DNA from: Jiangella ureilytica
GTDB taxonomy: Bacteria; Actinomycetota; Actinomycetes; Jiangellales; Jiangellaceae
Direction: 5' to 3'
Assembly: GCF_004348545.1 (NCBI RefSeq)
Contig: NZ_SMKL01000010.1
Location: 49,526 to 113,525, forward strand
Length of the DNA: 64,000 nucleotides
The notes under the pieces were generated by a model. The model searched no databases. It was given only the letters and a program-made list of their open reading frames with translations, and was not told the origin of the DNA. Positions 34,257 to 43,349 of the stretch are shown here, in pieces. Each line of letters begins with the position of its first letter. The stretch's first letter is position 1. The translations under genes and the position numbers were made by a program.

Positions 34257-34727
34257 ATGCGAGTCGCTGTCTGTGGTCATCGTCAACTGGACGGGCCGAC
34301 CGCCGACGGGGTGGACAAGGCGCTTCGAGAGCACCTTGCCACGATCGACCGACTCGTCGGCATCTCCTGCTTGACGGATGGCGCCGAGCAGATCTTCGCC
34401 AGGGCCGTTCTCGAAGCCGGCGGTCAGCTCCTCGTGGTGGTCCCAGCGGAAGGGCATCGAGAGAACCTGCCGCCATCCACCAGACAGAACTACGACGCCC
34501 TGGTGCGCCGGGCATTCGACGTGGTGAGTCTTCGGTTCGGCGAGCCCACAGCCGAGGCGTACCTGGCTGCCGCGCGCCACATGCTCGAACGGGCCGATCA
34601 ACTCGTCGCGGTCTGGGACAGGCGCGATCCCGACACGGCCGGCGGCCCCGCCGACGTCATCCGTGAAGCGATCTGGCGCAGGGTTCCGGTCAAGGTCATC
34701 TGGCCGAGCCGACCCACCTTGCCTTGA
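34257..34727 (+). CDS. SLOG/Rossmann-like nucleotide-binding protein, unknown function
   Basis: The 156-residue protein starts with MRVAVCGHRQLDGP and contains the pattern of a small Rossmann-like domain: ISCLTDGAEQIFARAVLEAGG, LLVVVPAEG, and RADQLVAVWDRRD...GGPADVIREA. These resemble the SLOG superfamily (DprA/LOG-like) that binds nucleotides or cleaves nucleotide derivatives. Similar stand-alone proteins are common in actinobacteria and have no assigned role. A GGGGGGAG ribosome-like run is 12 bases upstream. It stands alone with no clear operon partner. The superfamily call is from motif reading only. Confidence 0.65.
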   Translation: MRVAVCGHRQLDGPTADGVDKALREHLATIDRLVGISCLTDGAEQIFARAVLEAGGQLLVVVPAEGHRENLPPSTRQNYDALVRRAFDVVSLRFGEPTAEAYLAAARHMLERADQLVAVWDRRDPDTAGGPADVIREAIWRRVPVKVIWPSRPTLP

Positions 34728-34881
34728 TCACGAAGTTCGCCATCACGGATGCGACGGTGGATCCGCGAGGACCCGGACAGAGGATCGTGGCGTCAGGACT
34801 CGCCCGGGTGTCGCTGACCCGCGCGCCGACGGCGCGGTACCCGTTGCGCCGGTCGGCCCGGGTTCGTCCGGGACCGCGAGG

Positions 34882-35409
34882 TCATGCCGTATGCGGTGCC
34901 ACACGGCGTCGGCCTCGGCCGAGAGCAGACCGTGAAGGTGCTCCCGCCTCCGGTTCATCGACCTCGAAGATGAGTCCGGCTTCCGCTTCGGCCTGATCGC
35001 TGCGGTCGGCGTTCTCGTTGTCCTCGACGACGCACACCAGTTCCGCCGTGTGCCGCGTGTGGTGGAGGGACCATTCCTTGGTGAGCACGGTGAGGGCGTC
35101 AGCGACGTAGGGCTCGGGGTCGTCGACAGGTCCGTTGTGGGAAGGCGACCAGGCGATGGTCAGTTCCACGCAGCTGGGGTCGCGCCAGGCGAGGTTCACG
35201 GTGATCTCCCTCGACGAGGCCGACATGCCCAGGTGCACGCCGAAGGCGGCGAGGATCTCCAGATGGGTGGCGGCGCGTTCGCCGACGACCCGGGAATCCG
35301 TCCAGGCGTGGACCTTGTCCATCGCCTCCTGGGGGGTGATCAGCTCGACGGTTCCCGGCGAGGGAGTGCCGTCGTGGACGCCGTAGTCGCCCCGGGTGTG
35401 GTTGTTCAT
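34882..35409 (-). CDS. Hypothetical protein, possibly a diverged RsbW-like protein
   Basis: The 175-residue protein overlaps the STAS gene by ATGA and should be made with it. Its C-terminal part (ITVNLAWRDPSCVELTIAW, then EWSLHHTRHTAELVCVVED) resembles the end of serine-kinase anti-sigma factors, where a WG...K.VW strand closes the fold. The ATP-binding N-box of that family is not visible. A degenerate RsbW-type partner for the STAS protein is a tentative reading; otherwise the function is unknown. Confidence 0.6.
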   Translation of the reverse strand: MNNHTRGDYGVHDGTPSPGTVELITPQEAMDKVHAWTDSRVVGERAATHLEILAAFGVHLGMSASSREITVNLAWRDPSCVELTIAWSPSHNGPVDDPEPYVADALTVLTKEWSLHHTRHTAELVCVVEDNENADRSDQAEAEAGLIFEVDEPEAGAPSRSALGRGRRRVAPHTA

Positions 35410-35789
35410 CGGGTTGCCTTTCCGAGGGCCGAATCGCGGGGAGGTTGGATCTCCAGGACGTCGTCGAGTCCCGCGCGGTGCAGGAGATCCACCATGGCCT
35501 GGTCCGGCTGGCTGAGCATCACCCGGACCCGGCGGGCGGTGCAGCGCCGCTTGGCCCACAGCAGCGCGGCGATGGTCGGAGAGGAGAGCCTGGTCAGCCC
35601 GGACACGTCCACGACCAGGGCGGACGGACCGTCGGCCAGCATCTCCTCCAGACGCCAGCGCAGGTCGTGGATGCACTCGCGCAAGGTCCGGTCGGACAGG
35701 GGCACCACGGCCCAGTCGCCCCGTGTGTAGAACACCGCTCGACGGGCCGGCATTCGGTGCGGACGCGGCGGTGGGGGGTTCTGGTGCAT
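35406..35789 (-). CDS. STAS domain protein (anti-sigma factor antagonist-like)
   Basis: This protein of about 127 residues has the STAS fold: FYTRGDWAVVPLSDRT, ALVVDVSGLTRLSSPTIAALLWAKRR, and VRVMLSQPDQAMVDLLHRAGLDDVLEI. The serine in LTRLSSPTIAAL falls where RsbV-type proteins are phosphorylated. The start at 35789 has GGGGAAG nine bases upstream; the frame extends 19 codons further without a ribosome site. It is followed by an RsbW-like gene, suggesting a small partner-switching pair. No sigma factor is nearby. Confidence 0.78.
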   Translation of the reverse strand: MHQNPPPPRPHRMPARRAVFYTRGDWAVVPLSDRTLRECIHDLRWRLEEMLADGPSALVVDVSGLTRLSSPTIAALLWAKRRCTARRVRVMLSQPDQAMVDLLHRAGLDDVLEIQPPRDSALGKATR

Positions 35790-35902
35790 GCGCACAGGCT
35801 TCCCCGGCCAGGTGGAGGTGCCCCGACGGCCGCTTTGCAATTCCATGACAATGCCGGCCCGGGTCGCTGCTGCGGGCGTGCGGGTTCGGGGTCGGTGAGA
35901 CG

Positions 35903-36619
35903 ATGCCGGGTGTGTCGAGGCGAGTGCTGGTGTTGGAGGACGACTACGGCCTGCGCACCTCGCTACGGCTGGTGCTGGAGCAGGACGGATACACCGTTGC
36001 CGAGGCCGCCGACGCGGTGACCGCCCTGGCTCTCGTGCGCTCCGAGCACGTGGATGTGATGCTGGTCGACCTGATGCTGGGCGGTCTGGACGGGTACACC
36101 TTCATCCGCAGCGCCCGGCCAGAGACGACCGCCCCGATCATCGTGATCAGCGCCCGGGACGGTTCCCGGGACGTCGTCACGGCACTCGAGGCAGGCGCCG
36201 ACGACTATGTCCGCAAGCCGTTCGACGTCGCCGAGGTCCAAGCCCGGCTACGGGCCGCGCTGCGACGGCCCGACATCGCCGCTCACGGGGCGTCCGACCC
36301 GGGCACCGCGGTGGTGCTGGACTCTCGGCACGGTCCGCTGGTGTTCGACCCGGTCGCGGCCACCCTCAAGCGCGGCGAGGAGGAGGTGCACCTGACCCAC
36401 ACCGAGTTCAAGCTCCTGCATGCGTTGACCGAGAACGCCGGGAAGGTGATGGGCCGCGGCAGCCTGCTCTCGCGGGTCTGGACCGACGGGCACTTCGGCG
36501 ACGACCGGATCGTGGACGTGCACATTCGGCGGCTGCGGACCAAGATCGAGCAGGACCCCGGTGCCCCCGCGATCGTTCTCACGATCCGCGGTCTCGGCTA
36601 CCGGCTGGATCTGCGGTGA
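35903..36619 (+). CDS. OmpR/PhoB family response regulator
   Basis: The 238-residue protein has a receiver domain with acidic pair D13-D14, phospho-acceptor D56 (LVDLML) and K in VRKPF, followed by a winged-helix DNA-binding domain (LTHTEFKLLHALTENAGKV, DDRIVDVHIRRLRTKIE, IRGLGYRL). It is the cytoplasmic output of the sensor encoded next; the kinase GTG overlaps its stop (GTGA). An in-frame GTG at 35912 is an alternative start. Confidence 0.93.
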   Translation: MPGVSRRVLVLEDDYGLRTSLRLVLEQDGYTVAEAADAVTALALVRSEHVDVMLVDLMLGGLDGYTFIRSARPETTAPIIVISARDGSRDVVTALEAGADDYVRKPFDVAEVQARLRAALRRPDIAAHGASDPGTAVVLDSRHGPLVFDPVAATLKRGEEEVHLTHTEFKLLHALTENAGKVMGRGSLLSRVWTDGHFGDDRIVDVHIRRLRTKIEQDPGAPAIVLTIRGLGYRLDLR

Positions 36620-38019
36620 GGGCTCGGCTGGCCCCGCGAGGACTGCGGTCCTCGGTGTTGGCCGCCTTCGCCGCCGGGGCGCTGCTGATGAGCGTGATCC
36701 TCGCCCTGGGCACGTATCTCTCGGCCCGGCACTACCTGATCGAGCAGCGCGAGCGTACCGCCTTGCAGCAGGCCTACACCGACGCCGCCCTGGTCAAGGA
36801 CGGGCTGCGCACCTCCGGCGCTAGCGTGGTCGATGTGCTCGATGCGGTCGCGCTGCCCAACCGCACCATCGCCTACGTGCGCACCGGCGGGGAGTGGTAC
36901 TCCTCCGGCCTGGCCGAGGAAGGCCACGCGGCCACCCAGCACGTCGCGGGGGTCGTCGCCGACGGGTCTGCCGGCCTGAGCTGGACCCGCGCGACCGATC
37001 CGCCCGCCATCGTGGTCGGCATGCCGCTTGCCGCGGTGGATGCGGAGTACTACGAGGTCACCGTGGCTGACGAGCTCGACGGGACACTGCACACCCTGCG
37101 TACCGCACTCATCGTCTCCGCGCTGGTCACGACGCTCGCCGGCGCGCTGTTGGGGTGGTATGCCGCCCGCGCCGTGTTGCGCCCGCTCAACCAGGTCACG
37201 ATCGCCGCCGCCCGGATCTCCGGCGGCGACCTCGCCACCCGCCTGGATCCGATCGACGACCCCGATCTCGCCACCCTGGTGGGATCGTTCAACAACATGG
37301 TCGACACCGTCACCGAACGGATCGATCGCGACGCCCGGTTCGCCGCGGACGTCGCCCACGAGCTGCGTACTCCGCTGGCCACCCTCATCACCGCCCTCGG
37401 GGTGCTGGAGGGCACGCCCGGCCTGTCGGGGTCGTCCGCGCTTGCGGTTCAGCTGATGGGCACCGAACTCGAGCGGTTCCGCCAAGCGTTGGAGGACCTG
37501 ATCGCCCTCGGCCGCCTCGACTCAGGCGTCCGCGAATCGGAGTGGGAGACCGTCCCGGTGACCGAGCTCGTCCGCCTGGCCCTCGCCGACAACCGCACCG
37601 CGACCACCGCAGATCCGGCCGAGGTCGAGACGACCGATGTGGTGACGACGGAGCCCGAGGCGACCGGCCTGCGGGTGCGGGTCGACCGGCTCCAGACCCG
37701 CCGCGCCCTGTCCAACCTGATTCGCAACGCCGACACCCACGGCGGCGGGCTGACCGGCATCCGGATCGCCGCCCGTGGCCGGTTCATCGACATTCACGTG
37801 GAGGACGCCGGCCCGGGCGTGCCACCCGGGGAGCGGGAGCGCATCTTCGAACGGTTCGCCCGAATCGGCGCGCGCGGCGCCACGGGCGGCAGCGGACTCG
37901 GGCTGAGCATCGTCGAGCGGACCGTCGCCGTCCACGGCGGCTCGGTGTGGTGTCGAGAGAGCGCCACCGGAGGCGCCGACTTCGTCTTCTCCCTCCCCGC
38001 ATCCGGAGGGCAGCCGTGA
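36616..38019 (+). CDS. Sensor histidine kinase
   Basis: The 467-residue membrane kinase has a first transmembrane helix near residues 13-35, an extracytoplasmic sensor region of about 120 residues, a second helix near 155-178, a HAMP domain and a HisKA domain with H248 in DVAHELRTPLA. The ATPase domain shows NLIRNADTHGG, EDAGPGVPPGERERIFERF and GGSGLGLSIVERTV. It overlaps the response regulator and the downstream lipoprotein gene by four bases each. The signal sensed is unknown, but the lipoprotein partner suggests a cell-envelope cue. Confidence 0.93.
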   Translation: MRARLAPRGLRSSVLAAFAAGALLMSVILALGTYLSARHYLIEQRERTALQQAYTDAALVKDGLRTSGASVVDVLDAVALPNRTIAYVRTGGEWYSSGLAEEGHAATQHVAGVVADGSAGLSWTRATDPPAIVVGMPLAAVDAEYYEVTVADELDGTLHTLRTALIVSALVTTLAGALLGWYAARAVLRPLNQVTIAAARISGGDLATRLDPIDDPDLATLVGSFNNMVDTVTERIDRDARFAADVAHELRTPLATLITALGVLEGTPGLSGSSALAVQLMGTELERFRQALEDLIALGRLDSGVRESEWETVPVTELVRLALADNRTATTADPAEVETTDVVTTEPEATGLRVRVDRLQTRRALSNLIRNADTHGGGLTGIRIAARGRFIDIHVEDAGPGVPPGERERIFERFARIGARGATGGSGLGLSIVERTVAVHGGSVWCRESATGGADFVFSLPASGGQP

Positions 38020-38726
38020 CCCCGCGGGCCAGGAGACGCACCACCGAGCGAGCCGGACCGTCTCCGTCGGGCACCGCGGCACTACTGGCCGTGCTGCTGT
38101 GTCCGCTCGGCGGGTGCGGCGTACCCTCCGACGACGCCGTCCGAGTCATCAACGACGCCGAGGTGCCCTATCAACTCCTGGAAGACCCGGAACAGACACC
38201 GCCGACGGGGCCGGCCCCCGAGCAGTCCCTGACACCTCACCTGTACTGGGTCGACACCACCGAGCACCTGGTGGCCAGAACCCCGGCCGGCTACTGCGTG
38301 GCCACACGTGCGGAGGTCGTCGAGGAAGTCCTCGAGCAGCTGGAGGCCGGTCCTCCCGAGAATGACCGGACCGCCGGCATCGGCACCGCACTCCCACCCG
38401 AGGAATGGGTCACCCTAGCCGACCTCGACGGCGACACCGCACGACTCCAGGTCACACCCAACGACGCGATCGGCGCCGGCCGCGTCACTCTCGCCGCCGC
38501 GCAGGTCGTGCTCTCGGTCACCTCGATCGCCGGCATCAGCCGGGTCGAGCTCCTCCACGACCAGGAGGAGCTCCAGGTGCCGCTGCCAGACGGCGAACTG
38601 GCCACCGGTCCACTGGGCGCCTCTGACTACGCAACCCTTCTCGCGACACCCCAGGACCCACCACCCACCGGCTCTGCCCTGGGAAGCGACCTCAGCTGTC
38701 CCTCACCCGCCACCCCCGTGCAGTAG
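38016..38726 (+). CDS. GerMN-domain lipoprotein linked to a two-component system
   Basis: The 236-residue protein has a signal peptide with lipobox PLGGC near residue 34 and a GerMN-like domain (HLYWVDTTEHLVARTP, then AEVVEEVLEQLEAGPPEND, LARLQVTPND-type strand). In other actinobacteria a GerMN lipoprotein (LpqB) accompanies the MtrAB two-component system and modulates it, and CseA does so for CseBC. By analogy it may tune the kinase encoded just upstream. The GTG start overlaps the kinase stop (GTGA). Confidence 0.83.
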   Translation: MTPRARRRTTERAGPSPSGTAALLAVLLCPLGGCGVPSDDAVRVINDAEVPYQLLEDPEQTPPTGPAPEQSLTPHLYWVDTTEHLVARTPAGYCVATRAEVVEEVLEQLEAGPPENDRTAGIGTALPPEEWVTLADLDGDTARLQVTPNDAIGAGRVTLAAAQVVLSVTSIAGISRVELLHDQEELQVPLPDGELATGPLGASDYATLLATPQDPPPTGSALGSDLSCPSPATPVQ

Positions 38727-38743
38727 CACCGGCACGAGCCGGC

Positions 38744-38780
38744 GGCACGGGCGCCGCCGGCACGGGCGCCGCCGGCACGG
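38744..38780. repeat. Short 15-bp direct repeats
   Basis: GGCACGGGCGCCGCC occurs twice in tandem (38744-38758, 38759-38773), followed by a partial third copy. It lies just after the lipoprotein gene in a 364-base gap that otherwise holds only the stem-loop at 39015. Confidence 0.7.
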
Positions 38781-39014
38781 CTCGGGCGACCGGTCGCCAC
38801 CGCGCCTGCACACCTCGCCCTTGTCGTCGAGGGTCAGGGCGACCATCCGTGGGTCCACGACCACCGTCCGACGAGCTTCGTGCTCGAGTGAACCGCCCGT
38901 CAGGGTGACGTCCCACCTGGTGGTGCAACGGTCGGGCCGTTGTCGGCATGGGCGCCACGTCGGGAGTGGCCATCGTGTGATGGTCGGGACCGCCAGTCAC
39001 GGCGAGCAACAGGC

Positions 39015-39050
39015 GTGAGGGGCGAGCGCCTCCTGGCTCTCGCCCCTCAC
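39015..39050 (-). terminator. Strong stem-loop after the GH43 gene
   Basis: GTGAGGGGCGAG and CTCGCCCCTCAC form a perfect 12-bp stem around a 12-base loop, about 40 bases past the GH43 stop codon. No U-tract follows, as is common for actinobacterial terminators. Confidence 0.7.
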
Positions 39051-39090
39051 CGTGATCGGTCTCAGCGCCAGAGCACCGAGCCGGCGATGA

Positions 39091-41679
39091 TCACAGGCCG
39101 GAGCACTGCCCTGTCCGGACGCCCGTGTTGGGTGTGCCACCGTTCACGAGGGCGGGGGTGTTGCCGGTGCAGGACAGCGGTCCCGTCGAGGTGTTGCCGC
39201 CGATGACGATCGGGAGAATGCCGGTGGCGTTGCCGCTGATCGTGACCGAGCCGCGCACGGTGTTTCCTACGTACGTGACGCTCGCGGTGGTTCCGGTGAT
39301 TGCGACCGCGCCGTTGATCGACGTGTTCTGGACGTCCACGACCGTGGCACCGGTCGCGGTGAGGCCGCCGCTGACGAAGGCGCCGTCGACGATCACACCG
39401 GCGCCCTCGGACACCGTGACGCCCCCGAGCACCCGAGCGCCCTCGGTGACGCAGGTGACGCCTTCTGTGACCTGGAGGCCGCGGTTCACCCGGTCCGTGA
39501 TCGTCCGATCGCACAGCACCTTCAGCCTGACCGTCACGTCGAAGCGGTCGGACACGGTGTTGCCGGCGTTGTCCATGGCGGAGCACTCCACTGTCGTCGT
39601 GCCCAGCGGGAACACGCTGCCCGACGCGGGCGTGCAGGCGACGTCGCCGGCTACGCCCGAGGTAGCGTCAGTGGCGTTGGCGGCGTAGTCGACCGTCGCT
39701 CCGGAGAAGCTGGTCGACTCGACCTCGATGTCGTCCAGCGGCTCCAGCACCGGCGCGACCGTGTCCACGTTGTACGACACATCAGGAGTCCACAACCTGA
39801 CCGCGTCGCCACCCAGGGAAGCGTCTCGATACTCGACTTGAGCCCAGTTCGTGCCCTCTTCAGCATTCAGAGGCAACGTCATGCCTTGAACGATCCCGGT
39901 AGTGATCTGTTCAGGCGAGATCATCCGAGGCCCGCCATTGTGGCCCTCGATCAACTGCAACCATGCCGGTGCCAGGCCAGTGCCGTTGAAGTCGGTCCAG
40001 TCCACCTTCAATCGCGGCACCTCGTTCACCCAGGCGCCGTCTTCCACCACGGTGCCGTCGGCCTTGACCACAGAGGCGTCCACGTGAACCGGGGAGTTGA
40101 AGCTCGTCATCACGGCCTCCCACTCCTCGGACGTGATGGGAAGCACCGACCCGTGGCGCGGGCTGACCGGCAGCGACCAGAGCGGCGACGTCGGCGATTG
40201 CGCTGTGCACGCGGTGGAACGACCCGTGATGTTGCACCAGGACTGGCCCAGGAATTCCCACTCGTTCGGCGCCTTGTCCATGCTGTCCGAGCGCCAGGCC
40301 ACATAGCCGCCGCCGGACGCGTAGTCGATGAACACGTACCACATGTCCTCGGTGTTGTCCTTGAACACCAGCGGACCTTCGAGGTTGCCGCCGGTCAGGC
40401 CCGGAATCTGCCATTTGCTGGAGCCGTTGGGATTGCCGACCATGGTCCACGCGTTCGGGCTCTCGGCCAATGCAGTGATGGGATTTCGGTTCGTCACATA
40501 TGGCGTGGTCTCTTCCACGCCCCACGTGTCGTAGAGGTCGTCCAGGGAATCGATGTACTGCAGCAGAACCCGGAACCCGTTCTCGTCCTTCGTCAGGCGG
40601 TAGATCTTGTCATTGGCCTGGATCATCGTCGAGTCGATCATGCCCCACCCCTGCTGGCCGGTCGACCGGTCCAGGTTGATCCAGGTGGTCGGTTCAGTGA
40701 ATGTCACGAAATCTCTGGTCGTTGAAACTCGAATCCGGTTGTAGGAGATCTGCGAAGTGTTACGCGTGGCGATATTGTCGTCCGGGTACAGATTCGACGC
40801 CCAGAACACGATGTACTGACCCAACTCGGCATCGTAGAAGGCCTCTGGTGCCCACACGTTTCCCGCATGGTCATCCTCAACCTTGATAAACCGCGGCTCA
40901 GACCAATTCACTAGATCGTCCGACTCGTAGACCACAAGATTCCGCGAGCCTCTGGACTGCCGGTAAGACCACGACTGGCCGTCCTGGAAGGTTTTCAGAT
41001 CAGTGGCCAGCAGATAGAAGCGGTCGCCGTCGGCGGAACGAATCAACGACGGATCACGCAAACCGGTCTGCCCCTTAGGCGGATTCACGGTCTGCAGAAT
41101 CGGCTGTGAGACGGCTGTTCCTTGGTCGTAGTTCAGCTCATACCAGTTGAACGGATCGTTGCCCTTCGACGCGCTGAGCCAGATCTGCTCGCCGTTCCTG
41201 CCGCCATCGTCCCCACCATGGAAGGACGCGAACAGGTAATGGTCATAAGTCTTCTCTTCCGGCAACGGCGTCACCGTCACGTCGTAGTCGCAAGTCGCCA
41301 CCGCCGCATTCTGAGTCGCCGTGGCCGTCAACTGCACCATGGCAGGGGACGCACCCGCCCCTGGACGAGTCACCCAGCCCGATGTCGAGACAACGTTCGG
41401 TGCACTCGACTCCCAGGACATCGTCGAACCCCACTCCGTGCCGACGGTCGGCAGCATCAGATGCCCGCGCACATCGGACACGTCCGCCTTGATCGCCGCG
41501 GTGCAATCCAGCTGCGCCTTCTCATTGTCGAAGGGCTCGGTCAGCTGGGCCGACGCCGACACCGTTCCCGGCGTCCCGAAACAGAGAGCGCTTGCTGTGC
41601 CCATGGCAAGGAGGCCGGCCGCGGCACGGCTGCGTAGTTTCCACCTCTTGCGGAAGGAGGGCGACAGGGGATTCGACAT
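39091..41679 (-). CDS. Secreted GH43 glycoside hydrolase with HYR and C-terminal beta-helix-like domains
   Basis: The 862-residue protein has a signal peptide (basic start, hydrophobic core, cleavage near SASA-QL). A bacterial Ig-like module spans about 45-140. The GH43 five-bladed propeller spans about 145-490, with likely catalytic residues in GLRDPSL (base), GWGMIDST and NLEGPLVF (acid). A linker and an HYR-type Ig module (DATSGVAGDVACTPASGS, PLGTTTVECSAMDNAGN) follow. The last 140 residues are a repetitive beta-helix-like region (GGVTVSEGAGV, GAVAITG, GSVTISG). Arabinofuranosidase or xylosidase activity on plant polysaccharide is expected outside the cell. The ribosome site AAGGAG is six bases upstream of ATG. 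A LacI-type operator lies 94 bases upstream. Confidence 0.88.
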   Translation of the reverse strand: MSNPLSPSFRKRWKLRSRAAAGLLAMGTASALCFGTPGTVSASAQLTEPFDNEKAQLDCTAAIKADVSDVRGHLMLPTVGTEWGSTMSWESSAPNVVSTSGWVTRPGAGASPAMVQLTATATQNAAVATCDYDVTVTPLPEEKTYDHYLFASFHGGDDGGRNGEQIWLSASKGNDPFNWYELNYDQGTAVSQPILQTVNPPKGQTGLRDPSLIRSADGDRFYLLATDLKTFQDGQSWSYRQSRGSRNLVVYESDDLVNWSEPRFIKVEDDHAGNVWAPEAFYDAELGQYIVFWASNLYPDDNIATRNTSQISYNRIRVSTTRDFVTFTEPTTWINLDRSTGQQGWGMIDSTMIQANDKIYRLTKDENGFRVLLQYIDSLDDLYDTWGVEETTPYVTNRNPITALAESPNAWTMVGNPNGSSKWQIPGLTGGNLEGPLVFKDNTEDMWYVFIDYASGGGYVAWRSDSMDKAPNEWEFLGQSWCNITGRSTACTAQSPTSPLWSLPVSPRHGSVLPITSEEWEAVMTSFNSPVHVDASVVKADGTVVEDGAWVNEVPRLKVDWTDFNGTGLAPAWLQLIEGHNGGPRMISPEQITTGIVQGMTLPLNAEEGTNWAQVEYRDASLGGDAVRLWTPDVSYNVDTVAPVLEPLDDIEVESTSFSGATVDYAANATDATSGVAGDVACTPASGSVFPLGTTTVECSAMDNAGNTVSDRFDVTVRLKVLCDRTITDRVNRGLQVTEGVTCVTEGARVLGGVTVSEGAGVIVDGAFVSGGLTATGATVVDVQNTSINGAVAITGTTASVTYVGNTVRGSVTISGNATGILPIVIGGNTSTGPLSCTGNTPALVNGGTPNTGVRTGQCSGL

Positions 41680-42272
41680 TGCTCACTCCTTTGTGGAGCA
41701 CTCGCGCTCCGCCGCGCGACGGAGCGGTCGACGGGAATCATGCTCGTACTGCCCGCTGCGGGGGACAGTGTGATGTGAGCGCTCACATTGTGCCGATGAT
41801 AGCGGTAACACGAGTGGAGGGGGGCTGGCTCAGATCACGGTTTGATAACGCGGGCATCGAGGGTCGTCTCGAGGCCGTCTGTGCGGCGGGCCGCGAGCCC
41901 GGGTCTCGAGCGACCGGGGGCCGGATCCACGCACAGCTCAGCAACGCCGCGTCCGTCGGCCACGACGGTGACGGGGATCAGGACCCGTACGCGAGGAACC
42001 CGCGATCGACTGGGCGGCCGGTCGGCGAGCCGCCGATGCTGGACCGGTGGATCGTCGGAAAGGTCCACGCGCTGCCGCTGCCGTGGACGAGGGGACGCCG
42101 ACGTGCTCAGCCCTGACGATCGTGTGCCATGCACGGCGCGGCGGCTCGTGCGTGGCCTGGCGTCGGCCGGGCACGTCACTGACGCACGAGACGACCGACT
42201 ACGGTGCTGACCGCCGGCGATGTGGGCGGCTTGCAGCAGGGAAGCGGGGCGCGAGTCGTACCGTGGCGGTGG
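41680..42272. other. Gap between GH43 and epimerase genes
   Basis: Apart from the operator at 41773-41788 and the GH43 promoter, no feature is supported. Open frames at 41842-42210 and on the other strand lack motifs and ribosome sites. Confidence 0.5.
41773..41788. promoter_or_regulatory. Perfect LacI-family operator
   Basis: ATGTGAGCGCTCACAT is a perfect 16-bp palindrome with the central CG typical of LacI-family sites. It lies upstream of the secreted GH43 gene. No lacI gene is present in the window, so the regulator is encoded elsewhere. Confidence 0.78.
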
Positions 42273-43349
42273 TCAGGGCCGGTTCCGCTGGCCCACTGAC
42301 CCCCGGCGGACGAAGTCGCGCAGGGCACGCGGGACGCTGCGGCGCCGCAGCGCGGGGGTTGGGGCCGCGGCGGTCTCGCGCATGCCATCGACGATCTCGC
42401 GCAACACCGTCACGGCGTCGACGCTGGGCGACCAGCCGAGCTCACGACTAGCCCGCGAACAGTCGAGCAGCGGCAGCGCGAACCCCATGTCCAGCCACCC
42501 GGTGTCCACCTGTTGGAGTCGGGCGTGCCAGGCCGCGGACATCACCGTGCGCACGACGAGCGACGGCACATGGATCGGGCGCGCACCGAGCACCTCGGCG
42601 ATCCGGTCGGTCGTGATCGGCGGCTCGGCTGACAGGTTGAACGCCCCGCCGACCATCCGGTCCAGCTCGCGGACGACCGCGTCGGCCACGTCGTCGGCGT
42701 GAACCACCGGGAAACGGAGGCCTCGGTCGAGCGGGACGACAGGGATGTGGTCGAGCACCTTCGCGGGGACGATCGCAGGTACGCCGTACCGCAGCAGCGC
42801 GCTCCCCGCCGTCTTCTGCCCGACGATGCCGGGCCGCATCCGGCTGATCACGGTGCTGTGGCCTGTCGCCTCGTGGTGGTCGAGGAGCCGCTCGGCCGCG
42901 GCCTTGTGGACGCTGTAGCGCGAGCTGCGCACCCCGCTGGTCGGCCAGGACTCGTCGACGCGCACGTCGTCGGACTTGGGGGAGTAGGCGCCGACCGAGG
43001 ACATGTGCACGAGGTGCGGTACGGCGGATGCGGTGACTGCCTCGAGGACCCGCCGGGTGCCCCCGACACCGAGCTCCTCGAGGTACTTCAGGTCATGGGA
43101 GGGTTGGAAGCCCCACGCAAGGTGGACGACGGCGTCGGCCCCGCGGAACGCCTCGATGAGTGTGCGCACGGACTCGTCGAGGCTGAGGTCGACCGCGTGC
43201 CACTCGACCGCGTCGCCGCCCGGCACGACCTCGGGGTCGTCCGGCAGCCGACGGGCCAGACCGACGATCTGGTGCCCGCCGGCGCGCACGAGCCGACGCA
43301 GCAGCGCCGTGCCGATGTTGCCGGTCGCGCCGGTGATGACGATCCTCAT
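42273..43349 (-). CDS. NAD-dependent epimerase/dehydratase family protein
   Basis: The 358-residue extended short-chain dehydrogenase has N-terminal Rossmann motif ITGATGNIGTALLRRL, the catalytic pattern in HMSSVGAYSP and YSVHKAAAE (Y-x3-K), and a C-terminal substrate domain with GGAFNLSAEPPITTDRIAEVLG. Substrates of this family are often nucleotide sugars, but no specificity motif was recognised. The ATG at 43349 has GGAGG six bases upstream. It stands alone between two gene-poor gaps. Confidence 0.88.
   Translation of the reverse strand: MRIVITGATGNIGTALLRRLVRAGGHQIVGLARRLPDDPEVVPGGDAVEWHAVDLSLDESVRTLIEAFRGADAVVHLAWGFQPSHDLKYLEELGVGGTRRVLEAVTASAVPHLVHMSSVGAYSPKSDDVRVDESWPTSGVRSSRYSVHKAAAERLLDHHEATGHSTVISRMRPGIVGQKTAGSALLRYGVPAIVPAKVLDHIPVVPLDRGLRFPVVHADDVADAVVRELDRMVGGAFNLSAEPPITTDRIAEVLGARPIHVPSLVVRTVMSAAWHARLQQVDTGWLDMGFALPLLDCSRASRELGWSPSVDAVTVLREIVDGMRETAAAPTPALRRRSVPRALRDFVRRGSVGQRNRP

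Noticed and set aside
41842..42210. Possible 122-codon gene between GH43 and epimerase genes
   Set aside because: Its composition is typical of shadow frames and both strands are open. No family resemblance was seen.
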